Below, in pieces: positions 1 to 8,129 of a DNA stretch of 64,000 nucleotides. How positions within the stretch are numbered: the first letter of the stretch is position 1; each line of letters opens with the position of its first letter. The DNA comes from Lachnospiraceae bacterium (GTDB taxonomy: Bacteria > Bacillota > Clostridia > Lachnospirales > Lachnospiraceae): NCBI GenBank assembly GCA_902363835.1, contig CABJBM010000007.1:124001-188000 (forward strand), given 5' to 3'. The notes beneath the pieces were generated by a model. That model saw nothing but the letters and a program-made list of their open reading frames with translations, had not been told where the DNA came from and made no database searches. Position numbers and translations under genes: made by a program.

Positions 1-1163
1 TCCATGAGCATCTGAGGAACAATATTGCCCGGACATACTGTTACACATCTTCCGCAGCGGATACAGGCGGTAGGCATATTTTCCGCCACCTCATCCTTTG
101 TCAGGCAGGTGAGGGCTGAGGAGGTTTTTGTAATGGGAATATTTAGGTTGAACAGCGCCTGTCCCATCATGGGTCCTCCGGAAATCACCTTTGACGGTTC
201 CGTCCGAAAACCGCCGGAAGCCTCTATAAGCTCCTCATAGCTGGTTCCGATCCTCACATTGTAGTTCTGGGGATTTGTTATGGCATCTCCTGTCACTGTA
301 ATGATCCGGCGGATCAATGGAATGTTCTTTGCAACAGCATTATAAATGGAAATTACAGTATCCACATTATCTACCATACAGCCAACATCTGCCGGAAGCA
401 TGGTGGAATTGATCTTTCTTCCTGTTACGGCATAGATCAGGGTACGCTCCCCGCCCTGTGGATATTTTGTCTGCAGGGGACAGACCGTGATCCTTGGCTC
501 ATCCTTTACAAGCTCTGTCATCAGCTTAATTGCTTCCGGCTTGTTGCTCTCAATGGCAATGACTCCCTTTGCATTTTCAAACAATTGAAGGATTATGGTA
601 AGCCCTTTTATGATGCTTTCCGGTTCTTCCAACATCATCCGGTAATCGGAAGTTAAGTACGGCTCGCACTCCGCACCATTGACAATGACCGTATCAATCT
701 TTGATTCGTCTTTTGGTGTCAGCTTCACATGGCTGGGAAATCCTGCACCCCCAAGTCCTACGACCCCAGCTTCCTTTACAAGATTCCTGATCTCTTCCTT
801 TGACAAAGTCTTTGGATCACGCTCTTTGCCAAACTCTTCCACCGTCTGATACTTTCCGTCGTTTTCAACAATAACAGACAGGACCATGGAGCCGTTAGCG
901 ACCAGTCTTGGCTCAATGGTTTTTACCGTTCCTGAAACGGAACTGATCACGCAGGCGGAAATAAAACCTCCCGGTTCTCCGATCTTCTGCCCAACCAGCA
1001 CCTGATCACCTGCTGCCACCAAAGGTTTCGCCGGTGCGCCGATATGCTGGGACAGGGGGAATACCATCTCGCCTTTTGGCTGCAGCACTTGTACAGGTTT
1101 GTTTTCCGACAATTCTTTTCCCTCATAGGGATGAACGCCGCCTTTAAATGTAGCCAGACCCAT
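1..1163 (-). CDS. rnfC: Electron transport complex subunit RnfC (3' end outside window)
   Basis: Peripheral subunit of the Rnf complex, which passes electrons between ferredoxin and NAD+ and pumps Na+ or H+ across the membrane. The visible protein opens with the RnfC N-terminal domain (HPYEGKELS, then a barrel-like region). It carries the FMN/NADH-binding glycine motif GLGGAGFP at about residue 134, an SLBB-like region, and the first cysteine cluster CIRCGRCVTVCP at about residues 364-378, a 4Fe-4S site. The second cluster should lie beyond the left edge. The start is the ATG ending at 1163, preceded by GAAGG. rnfC is normally the first gene of rnfCDGEAB, so the rest should continue to the left. 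Family and role are confident; the coupling ion cannot be read here. Confidence 0.95.
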   Translation of the reverse strand, partial: MGLATFKGGVHPYEGKELSENKPVQVLQPKGEMVFPLSQHIGAPAKPLVAAGDQVLVGQKIGEPGGFISACVISSVSGTVKTIEPRLVANGSMVLSVIVENDGKYQTVEEFGKERDPKTLSKEEIRNLVKEAGVVGLGGAGFPSHVKLTPKDESKIDTVIVNGAECEPYLTSDYRMMLEEPESIIKGLTIILQLFENAKGVIAIESNKPEAIKLMTELVKDEPRITVCPLQTKYPQGGERTLIYAVTGRKINSTMLPADVGCMVDNVDTVISIYNAVAKNIPLIRRIITVTGDAITNPQNYNVRIGTSYEELIEASGGFRTEPSKVISGGPMMGQALFNLNIPITKTSSALTCLTKDEVAENMPTACIRCGRCVTVCPGNIVPQMLM

Positions 1164-1681
1164 TTAACTAACCTTCTTTCTATACATTTCTTTGTCTTTC
1201 CCGGCAAAAATTCAGCATTTTGCCTCCTGAAACAGTATATCATAATTCCCAAACCGAAACAATGCATAATTACATATTGTATACTGTGTTTCATATACAA
1301 CTTTTTCATTTATCAGAAATAAAGCCTTGTTTCATGAGTTTTTTTCTTGTTAAATAAATAACATTTCTTACAAAAGGAAGTCCTGTTATGTTTTCATAAA
1401 AATACAATTAATCCGGTTCTTTTTCAGTAATTCCCTATAGCCTGCCTTTTTCTGACAGTAATTTTAATTTTATACATTCTTCCTTGTTAATTTTTTGTTA
1501 AATCTTACTGATTTATAAAAGTCTTCTCATATTCTAATGAATTATTTTTATCATTTACCAGCTTTACTTATAAGAATTTTTAATAAATAAAGAGGAACAT
1601 TGGAAACCGGAATCATGAATGGCTGCATGATTCCGGTTTACTCCAATGCTCCCCTGTGGGAATGCAGGCCGTGGCCTTTGT
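1164..1681. other. AT-rich intergenic stretch between rnf and the ABC exporter operon
   Basis: About 500 bp with no credible gene. It contains the rnfC ribosome binding site, an imperfect inverted repeat (AAACAGTATA at 1230-1239 against TATACTGTGTTT at 1280-1291) in the likely rnf promoter region, a long A+T-rich stretch, and the exporter terminator at the right side. I could not fix a promoter with confidence. Confidence 0.5.
1598..1648 (-). terminator. Rho-independent terminator of the ABC exporter operon
   Basis: A long hairpin (CATTGGA and AACCGGAATCATG paired with CATGATTCCGGTT and TCCAATG, loop about 8 nt) lies just past the stop of the downstream ABC gene. On the minus strand it is followed by a T-rich run. 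Confidence 0.8.
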
Positions 1682-3556
1682 TTAATCCAGTTCCACTGCC
1701 CCGGTATAAAGCTGGTAATACCTGCCTTTTTGTTTCAGAAGATCCTCATGATCTCCCCGTTCAATGATCTCACCGTTTTCCAATACCATGATGGCATTGG
1801 CATTGCGCACCGTGGACAGCCGGTGGGCGATGACAAATGTGGTTCGGTCCGCCATAAGACGGTCCATTCCCCGTTCAATGTGCTTTTCCGTTCTGGTATC
1901 CACGGAGCTGGTTGCTTCATCCAGGATTAAGATAGGCGCCTTTGAAATGGCTGCCCTGGCAATGTTTAAAAGCTGCCTCTGTCCCTGGCTTAAGTTGGCT
2001 CCGTCACCTTCCAGCACTGTGTCAAAGCCGGCAGGCAGCCTCATGATAAAGGAATAAGCGGAAGCCGTCTTTGCCGCCTGAATCACCTCTTCATCCGTTG
2101 CATCAAGCCTTCCGTAACGGATGTTCTCCATAACGGTTCCTGTAAACAGATGGGTATCCTGAAGAACCATTGCAATGTTATGGCGAAGGTTCTCCCGTTT
2201 TATATGCCGGATATCCACTCCGTCAATGGTAATCTCACCGCCCTGAATATCGTAAAAACGGTTTAAAAGATTTGTGATCGTGGTTTTTCCTGCTCCAGTA
2301 GAGCCTACAAAGGCGATCTTCTGCCCGGGCTTTGCATAAAGGCTTAAATCCTTTAAAATCACCTTGTCAGGATCATAACCAAAGGTCACATGCTTCAGCT
2401 CCACAAATCCGTTCATTGGATCCAGCTCTGCCGCGTCCTCATCATCTGCCGGCTCCGGCTCCTCATCCATAATGGCAAATACGCGCTCCGCTCCTGCAAG
2501 GGCGGAAAAAACATTGCTCACCTGCATGGACATCTCGTTAATAGGACGGCTGAACTGCCTTGAAAAGGTTAAAAACACAGTCAATCCGCCTACGTCAAAG
2601 CCCCGGAGCACGCAAAGCAGTCCTCCGATGCATGCGGTCAGGATGTAATTCAACTGGCTTAAATTCCCCATGACCGGCATCATCACGCCTCCGAAAAACT
2701 GGGCATGGATCATGTTGTTCCTTAAATCCTCATTGAGTATCTCAAATTCTTCTTCAGCCACATCTTCATGGCAGAACACCTTCACCACCTTCTGTCCGCT
2801 GATGATTTCTTCTATATATCCGTTTACAGCCCCAAGAGAGCTTTGCTGGGCTGAGAAAAACTTCTGGCTTCTGGAGGCCACAAAGCCGCCTACCTTCATC
2901 ATCACCGGTATCATGATTATGGTCACCAGAGTCAGCCATATATTCGTGTATATCATGAGCAAAAGAGTTCCTATGATGCTTAGCGCCCCTGTAAAAAGCT
3001 GGATCAGGGTGTTGCTCAGCATCTGGCCGATGGTATCCACATCATTGCTGAACCGGCTCATAAGGTCTCCGGTGTTATTGGTATCATAAAACCGCACAGG
3101 CAGGGTCTGGATCTTGCCAAACAACTCATCCCTTATTTTTTGCAGGGCATTTTGCGCCACTGTCAGCATGATCCTGGACTGGGCGTAGTTGGCAATTACA
3201 CCGATGAGATAAATAATTCCCATTGCCGTAAGACCCTTTGCAAGGCCTGAAACACTTCCCCTTGCTCCCCCCGGAGGCGCAATATACTGATTGATAATGG
3301 GGCGCAGCATGTAAGAGCCGGCCAACATGGCAAGGGTGCCCACAATGACACAGAAAAACGCAGCTCCCATGAGAACCTTGTATTCATTTAAATAAGACAA
3401 CAGACGCCGGATGGTTGCCTTGGTATTCTTGGGAAGACCTCCCTTCATCTGTCCGGGTCCTCCAGGTCCGCCCATTGGTCCCCGGCTCCTGGCAGGCTTG
3501 GAAGACCGGCCATAACGCTTTTTTAAGCTTTCTATTTGTTTCCGCTTATCCATCAT
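1682..3556 (-). CDS. ABC multidrug exporter half-transporter with canonical NBD (BmrD/YheH-like)
   Basis: Fused membrane and ATPase half-transporter of the type-IV exporter family, 624 aa. A basic, Gly/Pro-rich N-terminus is followed by six predicted membrane helices (about residues 60-340). The nucleotide-binding domain has Walker A GSTGAGKT near 415, signature LSQGQ, and Walker B ILILDEATSSVD near 540 with the catalytic Glu intact. It overlaps the preceding half-transporter gene by 4 bp, so the two are translationally coupled and probably form a heterodimer. The upstream MarR gene suggests drug- or metabolite-responsive control. The exact substrate is unknown. Confidence 0.9.
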   Translation of the reverse strand: MMDKRKQIESLKKRYGRSSKPARSRGPMGGPGGPGQMKGGLPKNTKATIRRLLSYLNEYKVLMGAAFFCVIVGTLAMLAGSYMLRPIINQYIAPPGGARGSVSGLAKGLTAMGIIYLIGVIANYAQSRIMLTVAQNALQKIRDELFGKIQTLPVRFYDTNNTGDLMSRFSNDVDTIGQMLSNTLIQLFTGALSIIGTLLLMIYTNIWLTLVTIIMIPVMMKVGGFVASRSQKFFSAQQSSLGAVNGYIEEIISGQKVVKVFCHEDVAEEEFEILNEDLRNNMIHAQFFGGVMMPVMGNLSQLNYILTACIGGLLCVLRGFDVGGLTVFLTFSRQFSRPINEMSMQVSNVFSALAGAERVFAIMDEEPEPADDEDAAELDPMNGFVELKHVTFGYDPDKVILKDLSLYAKPGQKIAFVGSTGAGKTTITNLLNRFYDIQGGEITIDGVDIRHIKRENLRHNIAMVLQDTHLFTGTVMENIRYGRLDATDEEVIQAAKTASAYSFIMRLPAGFDTVLEGDGANLSQGQRQLLNIARAAISKAPILILDEATSSVDTRTEKHIERGMDRLMADRTTFVIAHRLSTVRNANAIMVLENGEIIERGDHEDLLKQKGRYYQLYTGAVELD

Positions 3557-5292
3557 GCACCTGCCTCCTCTTCCCGTTCTCTCTGGGAGTAATAAATTTC
3601 CTGATAAGCTTCACAGGACTTTAGCAGCTCTTCATGGGATCCCATGCCTGCAATCTGCCCGTCATCAAGCACGATGATCTTATCCGCACTTTCCACGGAA
3701 CCGATCCGCTGGGCAATGATGAACTTGGTGGTGTCCTTTAAGGTGGTCTGGAAGCATTGGCGGATACGGGCTTCTGTTGCCGTGTCCACTGCAGAGGTGC
3801 TGTCATCTAAGATCAGTATTTTCGGTTTCTTTAACAGGGCTCTGGCAATGCAAAGCCTTTGCTTTTGTCCGCCGGATACATTGGAACCTCCCTGGCCCAG
3901 ATCCGTGTCATACCCATCCTTAAAACCGGAAACAAAGCCGTGGGCCTGGGCGCTTTCTGCCATGTAAATCACATCTTCCATGTCTGCGTCTTCGTCTCCC
4001 CACCGGAGATTTTCTTCAATGGTTCCTGAAAAAAGGACATTTTTCTGAAGAACCATTCCAACGCCTTTTCTAAGGTTCCTGATGGAATAATCTTTTACGT
4101 CAACATTGTCCACAAGGACTTGTCCCTCATCTGCATCGTAAAGCCTGGGAATCATCTGCACAAGAGATGTTTTTCCGCTTCCCGTGGAACCTATGATTCC
4201 AATGGTCTCCCCTGGCTCCGCCGTAAAATTAATGCGCCTTAAAACCATTTCTTCCGTTCCCTTTGCGTACTGGAAGGAAACGTTGCGAAATTCCACCTTT
4301 CCCCTTGTAACCTGGGCAGATTTTTCCGCCGCATGTTCGTCTGTTAAATCGATTTCAGTATCCAGGACCTCTCTGACACGCTTTAAGGAAGCCATGGCAC
4401 GGGAAGCCTGTAAAAAGACCATGGACAACAGCATAAGGGACATGAGAATCTGAACAATATAGGTGGTAAAAGCAGTCAGATCACCTACCGGCATCCTTCC
4501 GTCTATAATTAAATTTCCTCCATACCATACCACGGCAATGGTCGTGACATTCATGGCAAGCATCATCACAGGCATGCTGGTTATGACGATCTTCATGGCA
4601 CTTAAGCTGCCTTCCTTTAAATCCCTGTTAGTGACCTGAAATTTCTTTTCCTCATAATCTTCCCTGACAAAGGATTTAATTACACGCACATTGGTCAAAG
4701 CTTCCTGCACCCCGGAGTTTAAACGGTCGATCTTCTTCTGCATGGCATCAAAACGGGGAAACGCCATCTTTAAAATGATGAAGATGGCCAGGATGAGTAT
4801 GGGGATCACTGCCAGCAGAACCACCATTAACTGGCGGTTCATAATATAAGCCATGATAAGGCCGCCGATCAGCATGCCCGGTGCCCGGAACATCAGGCGC
4901 AGGCTCATCATCACCACATTCTGAATCTGCTGGATATCATTGGTCAGCCTGGTAACCAGGGAGCCTGTGCTGAAATCATCAATATTTTTAAAGGAAAACT
5001 GCTGAACCTTATGAAAAACATCTTTTCTCAAATCCGTGCTAAAGCAAATGGAGGCTTTGGAAGAAAAATAGGAGCCTCCGATTCCTCCTGCCGCCATAAC
5101 AACGGCAATGGCAAGCATTCTTCCTCCCATGTTTAAAATGTATCCCATGTCCCTTCCGGCCACTCCGTTGTTAATGATCATGGAGGTCAGCTTGGGAAGC
5201 ATGATTTCCCCTAATACTTCTGTCAGCATCAGGAGCGGGCCAAGTATAAAAGCCCCCAGATACGGTCTGATATATTTCCAATATCGTTTCAA
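3553..5292 (-). CDS. ABC multidrug exporter half-transporter with degenerate catalytic site (BmrC/YheI-like)
   Basis: Second half-transporter, 579 aa, with an N-terminal six-helix membrane domain and C-terminal ATPase. Walker A is GSTGSGKTS near residue 367 and the signature is VSGGQ. Walker B reads ILILDDSTSAVD near 490, with Asp in place of the catalytic Glu. That substitution is typical of the partner carrying the degenerate site in heterodimeric exporters such as BmrCD or TM287/288. It lies 4 bp after the MarR gene stop and overlaps the next ABC gene by 4 bp. Pairing is inferred from this arrangement; substrate not determinable. Confidence 0.9.
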   Translation of the reverse strand: MKRYWKYIRPYLGAFILGPLLMLTEVLGEIMLPKLTSMIINNGVAGRDMGYILNMGGRMLAIAVVMAAGGIGGSYFSSKASICFSTDLRKDVFHKVQQFSFKNIDDFSTGSLVTRLTNDIQQIQNVVMMSLRLMFRAPGMLIGGLIMAYIMNRQLMVVLLAVIPILILAIFIILKMAFPRFDAMQKKIDRLNSGVQEALTNVRVIKSFVREDYEEKKFQVTNRDLKEGSLSAMKIVITSMPVMMLAMNVTTIAVVWYGGNLIIDGRMPVGDLTAFTTYIVQILMSLMLLSMVFLQASRAMASLKRVREVLDTEIDLTDEHAAEKSAQVTRGKVEFRNVSFQYAKGTEEMVLRRINFTAEPGETIGIIGSTGSGKTSLVQMIPRLYDADEGQVLVDNVDVKDYSIRNLRKGVGMVLQKNVLFSGTIEENLRWGDEDADMEDVIYMAESAQAHGFVSGFKDGYDTDLGQGGSNVSGGQKQRLCIARALLKKPKILILDDSTSAVDTATEARIRQCFQTTLKDTTKFIIAQRIGSVESADKIIVLDDGQIAGMGSHEELLKSCEAYQEIYYSQREREEEAGA

Positions 5293-5296
5293 GTTT

Positions 5297-5800
5297 TCAA
5301 TCCTCTCTTTCTGTCATTTCCTTTTCTAAAGGAATCTGAGATAAATTGTCGTAAATGCGGTCCAGGTACTGCCCCATGGCTGCCAGTTCTTCCTTTGAAA
5401 AGCCATTGAACATCTGATCTTCCACATTGTGAAAAAATTCCCGGCTGTGCTCCACCATGTACGTTCCTTTTTCCGTCAGGCACAGCTTATTCATCCGGTT
5501 GTCTTCCTGATCCACGGCCCGGGTGATGTATCCCCCTTTTTCCAGCTTCTTTACGGATACTGCTATGGTTGCGGTGGAAACATAAAGGCGTTCTGCGATC
5601 TCCTTCTGGGATACATTGGAGTGATCGGAAAGCATCATGAGGATCTGGTGCTGGCTGCGGTATACGCCCGTCTGTCTCAGGCGTTCATCCATGATACAGC
5701 GGTGCAGCTTCATAATCCTCATATACCTTACCATCACACCATGGGTAGGCGAAAGGTTCCCCTTTATTCCTTTATCCCGGAACGGGCATGTTGATTTCAT
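5297..5800 (-). CDS. MarR-family transcriptional regulator
   Basis: Winged-helix MarR protein of 167 aa. The DNA-binding domain is visible in the middle (QHQILMMLSDHSNVSQKEIA, then a wing with VKKLEKGGYI and DNRMNKLCLTEKG). It is the first gene of an operon with two ABC half-transporters, the usual setting for a ligand-relieved repressor of drug efflux. The ATG at 5798-5800 is preceded by AAGGGG at a workable though long spacing. A perfect 14-bp palindrome 34 bp upstream of the start is a likely autoregulatory operator. The ligand is unknown. Confidence 0.9.
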   Translation of the reverse strand: MKSTCPFRDKGIKGNLSPTHGVMVRYMRIMKLHRCIMDERLRQTGVYRSQHQILMMLSDHSNVSQKEIAERLYVSTATIAVSVKKLEKGGYITRAVDQEDNRMNKLCLTEKGTYMVEHSREFFHNVEDQMFNGFSKEELAAMGQYLDRIYDNLSQIPLEKEMTERED

Positions 5801-5833
5801 CTACATACATTCCCCTTTCTGTTAGCTTCCTAA

Positions 5834-5847
5834 TAATTAGCTAATTA
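5834..5847. promoter_or_regulatory. Putative MarR operator
   Basis: Perfect palindrome TAATTAGCTAATTA located between the marR start and its presumed promoter. AT-rich palindromes of this size in front of marR-exporter operons are typical binding sites; binding itself is inferred. Confidence 0.6.
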
Positions 5848-5981
5848 ACTATATGCCAGTATATCACCTTATGTGCCGGTTTTCAACCCGGTAATTTTTG
5901 AAAATTTTGTGAATTTTCTACTATCATAACCTATTTTTATGCTTCCATTCCCATGTCCTAAAAACTTTCCTTCTTCCCTTC

Positions 5982-6611
5982 CTAAGACTTTATCTTTTCT
6001 ATTCCCCTGGGAGCCTTCACAGAATCAGACAGCTGGAGCATCTGATTCCACAGTTCCTGATACTCTTTGCTGCTCATGTCCTTTATGGGCCTTTGCCTTT
6101 CATACAGCTCATGCATTTTTCCGTTCTTTATTGAAAAGCTTTCCGGCGTATGGTATTGCAACTCAAAAATCTGGCCGTCAGGTGAGCGCAAGGTGGTGTT
6201 GATCCCCTTGTATGGGCTGCGCCTGTCAAGCCAGTAATTTTTGATTTCAATGGTATAATAACCTGATTGGGAATAAAGTTCCATGGTTCTTAAAACCTTC
6301 TCTGCAAGCTCTTCCCCGGGAGCCGTATAAGTATATCTTAATATGTCCTTTACCTCGTACCCCTGGCAAAGAGGGCCGTATTTCCTCTGGATCTTTTTCA
6401 AATAAGAATCCCTGGATTTTATGCGGTTTTCCATTCCTGCCATGTCCATTCCCGCCTGCCTTGCGATTGCCCTGACCTGCCTTGTAAGCCTCGGTTCATA
6501 CTTCGCAGCCCTGTTATAACAGGATATCCCCTTTATCTGAAGCCTGATGGCCCCATGATTATACTGTCTTCCATCTAAAAAGCGATTCCGCCACATTTTC
6601 TCCCCACGCAT
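5982..6611 (-). CDS. RelA/SpoT-domain protein, probably N-terminally frameshifted
   Basis: Up to 209 aa dominated by one RelA/SpoT-like nucleotidyltransferase domain: RIKSRDSYLKKI (like the substrate-binding R-x-K region), VKDILRYTYT, YKGINTTLRSPDG and FELQYHTPES (like the EIQIRT strand with its acidic residue). There is no HD hydrolase, TGS or ACT domain, so this is a stand-alone synthetase-like or toxSAS-like protein. Candidate starts are 6611 and 6596; the latter has GGGGAG unusually close to the ATG. A better start (ATG at 6654, good SD) opens another frame and rejoins this one if one T is removed from a five-T run (plus 6577-6581). Function could be alarmone synthesis, tRNA modification or none if broken. 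Confidence 0.65.
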   Translation of the reverse strand: MRGEKMWRNRFLDGRQYNHGAIRLQIKGISCYNRAAKYEPRLTRQVRAIARQAGMDMAGMENRIKSRDSYLKKIQRKYGPLCQGYEVKDILRYTYTAPGEELAEKVLRTMELYSQSGYYTIEIKNYWLDRRSPYKGINTTLRSPDGQIFELQYHTPESFSIKNGKMHELYERQRPIKDMSSKEYQELWNQMLQLSDSVKAPRGIEKIKS

Positions 6612-6654
6612 TGTCCTGAATTTCCTTTGACACTTTTATCATATCATTCAGCAT
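6559..6654 (-). CDS. Short ORF overlapping the RelA/SpoT-like gene (probable original N-terminus)
   Basis: A 31-codon frame starting at 6654 after GGAG/GAGG. The peptide begins MLNDMIKVSKEIQDNAWGEN and has protein-like composition. It overlaps the start of the RelA/SpoT-like frame. Deleting one base in the shared T-run would give a smooth fusion (AESL-LDGRQYNHG), so this is best read as the displaced N-terminus of the same gene. A separate small protein or antitoxin is the alternative. Confidence 0.4.
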   Translation of the reverse strand: MLNDMIKVSKEIQDNAWGENVAESLFRWKTV

Positions 6655-6730
6655 ATGCCTCTTCTCCGGAAATTGTGTCTGTATTATTTCATGACAATGG
6701 CAAAGGAATCCTGCTTCCGGATATCTATGT

Positions 6731-6767
6731 AAAAGCGGGGGCCTGAATTCTATACAGGCCTCCGCTT
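6731..6767 (-). terminator. Terminator after the Cys/Asn-rich peptide gene
   Basis: A 13-bp stem (AAGCGGGGGCCTG with CAGGCCTCCGCTT, one G-T pair) is followed on the minus strand by TTTT, 9 bp past the stop of the small gene. Confidence 0.75.
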
Positions 6768-6775
6768 CTCTATGT

Positions 6776-6964
6776 CTAGCAATTTTTTTCGTTGCGCCAG
6801 CGGCAGCATGGATCATTACACCCATCTCTGAAACCTGCCCAGTACGCTCTTCTTCTTTCTTCTCTGCAATTGTCGCGACCACCGCCGCCACAATTATTGT
6901 TACAATTATTATTGCAATTATTATTACATCCACAATTATTTCTACCGCATCCAAAGCAGCCCAT
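6776..6964 (-). CDS. Small Cys/Asn-rich protein
   Basis: 62 aa with about a dozen cysteines. The N-terminal part is a low-complexity Cys-Asn repeat (CNNNCNNNCNNNC, residues 13-25) followed by GGGG, an Arg-rich stretch (REERRRAYWAGFRDG) and a Cys-containing tail. AGAGGGG precedes the ATG at good spacing and a terminator follows, so it is probably a real single-gene unit. Such proteins in clostridia are often spore-surface or metal-binding, but nothing here proves either. Confidence 0.65.
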   Translation of the reverse strand: MGCFGCGRNNCGCNNNCNNNCNNNCGGGGRDNCREERRRAYWAGFRDGCNDPCCRWRNEKNC

Positions 6965-7258
6965 ATTTCACACCCCTCTTTTATTAGTGTACTATATTAT
7001 ATGGGACGCACAGACAAGGTGTGAAAAGGCCGGAAGAACGTAGAAAAACCGTCTGAATTGTGTTATGCTGAATGGGAAGAAAATCTGTTTCTAATGTGAA
7101 CTTTGCCGGAGATAGATGAATTTATATCTGGTAAACGGTGAGAGAAATGATCCGGTAATTTGCCGTTTGATTTCCAGTGCTTACTTCTGTAAGCGGATTA
7201 AAATAACCTTACGGAAGCCTTATATGCCGTATCGGAATATTGCTAAAGGAAGTGACCT
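6965..7258. other. Intergenic stretch without a clear gene
   Basis: About 290 bp. It has the promoter side of the Cys-rich gene on the left. The rest is broken in all frames; short open pieces do not add up to a recognisable protein. Confidence 0.4.
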
Positions 7259-7447
7259 ATGGAGTATGTATCTGAAGCCCCATATCCGCCGAATGAAGAG
7301 ATTAATAATATGGGTGAATTTAAAATTTTTAACATCACTAAATCTGAGTTTGAAGCAATATGGTGCAGCTATCCAAATAAATACCATGATAAGTTCCAGG
7401 AAATATTGCGCATCAGATTGGAAAACCGGAAGAAGAAAAATATTTAA
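7259..7447 (+). CDS. Small protein of unknown function
   Basis: 62 aa, acidic N-terminal half (EYVSEAPYPPNEEINN) and basic C-terminus (RLENRKKKNI). AAAGGAAG lies 7 nt before the ATG, which is the main support for it being translated. No family is recognised. It is the only plus-strand candidate between the left edge and the tmRNA gene and may be a remnant of a decayed gene. Confidence 0.35.
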   Translation: MEYVSEAPYPPNEEINNMGEFKIFNITKSEFEAIWCSYPNKYHDKFQEILRIRLENRKKKNI

Positions 7448-7562
7448 GGTTAAGCTGCGGCATACTGGCTGAGTTAAAACAGGAGCACCGCTTCTGACAT
7501 GGAATCGTTTTGATATCATGTCATTGTACGGTACTCCCTTATGGTATATCAAGCAGCAGGTT

Positions 7563-8097
7563 TTACTCCACTTTCCCAGCCGTATTCAGCGCCAGTTCCA
7601 TCATTTTACGAAAACCTGTCTGGCGTTCCTCCGGGGAGATGGAAATTCCCTGGAGAATGTGATCGAAAACCGTGAGAATGCATAAAGCCTTTTTGCCTGC
7701 CCGGGCTGCATTCATATAGAGCGCTGCCGCCTCCATTTCAACAGCCATGACCCCCATTTTAGCCCAGGAATCATTGACCGACTGGTCATCATTGTAAAAG
7801 ATATCTGATGACAGAACATTCCCGACAGCAGGTGTAATTCCCAAACATTCAGCCTCTTTCACCGCTCTTTCAAGAAGCCGGTAATCGGCAATAGGAGCAA
7901 ATGTACCCTTCAGACCATACTGATATGCGATTTCCCTTATAAGTCCCTGTATACCCGAACATATTCCTTACGGCAGTAAAACATACAATATCCTCCAGAT
8001 ATGTTTCTGCAATAAATTTGGCGCGCAGGGGATCCCCTGGCATCAGAACCGTCTTTGCAATATCTCCTTTTTCTGCTCCGTTATGTGGTGTACCCAT
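7563..8097 (-). pseudogene. deoD: Purine nucleoside phosphorylase DeoD with internal deletion and frameshift
   Basis: The N-terminal part (ATG at 8097, good AAGGGG site) matches Deo[21 protein letters not shown], then [10 protein letters not shown]. At about 7945 the family sequence jumps to the equivalent of residue ~155 ([20 protein letters not shown]) in another frame. It then continues to the normal C-terminus with VGNVLSSDIFYNDD, VEMEAAALYMNAA and DHILQG. Roughly 75 codons of the middle, including the conserved GMGIPS region, are missing. The remaining pieces cannot make an active hexameric phosphorylase. It is last in the nucleoside-uptake operon, so its loss affects the pathway this operon serves. 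Confidence 0.85.
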
Positions 8098-8129
8098 ATT
8101 ATTTTCCCCTTCTTCATGAATCGAAAAGC

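Noticed and set aside
6559..6954. 131-aa minus-strand frame covering the Cys-rich gene and the region after it
   Set aside because: The first half is the out-of-frame shadow of the Cys/Asn-rich gene (Ile/Val/Ala runs from its repeat codons), with no SD. It also crosses a strong terminator. Only its last 31 codons, from 6654, have support and are listed separately.
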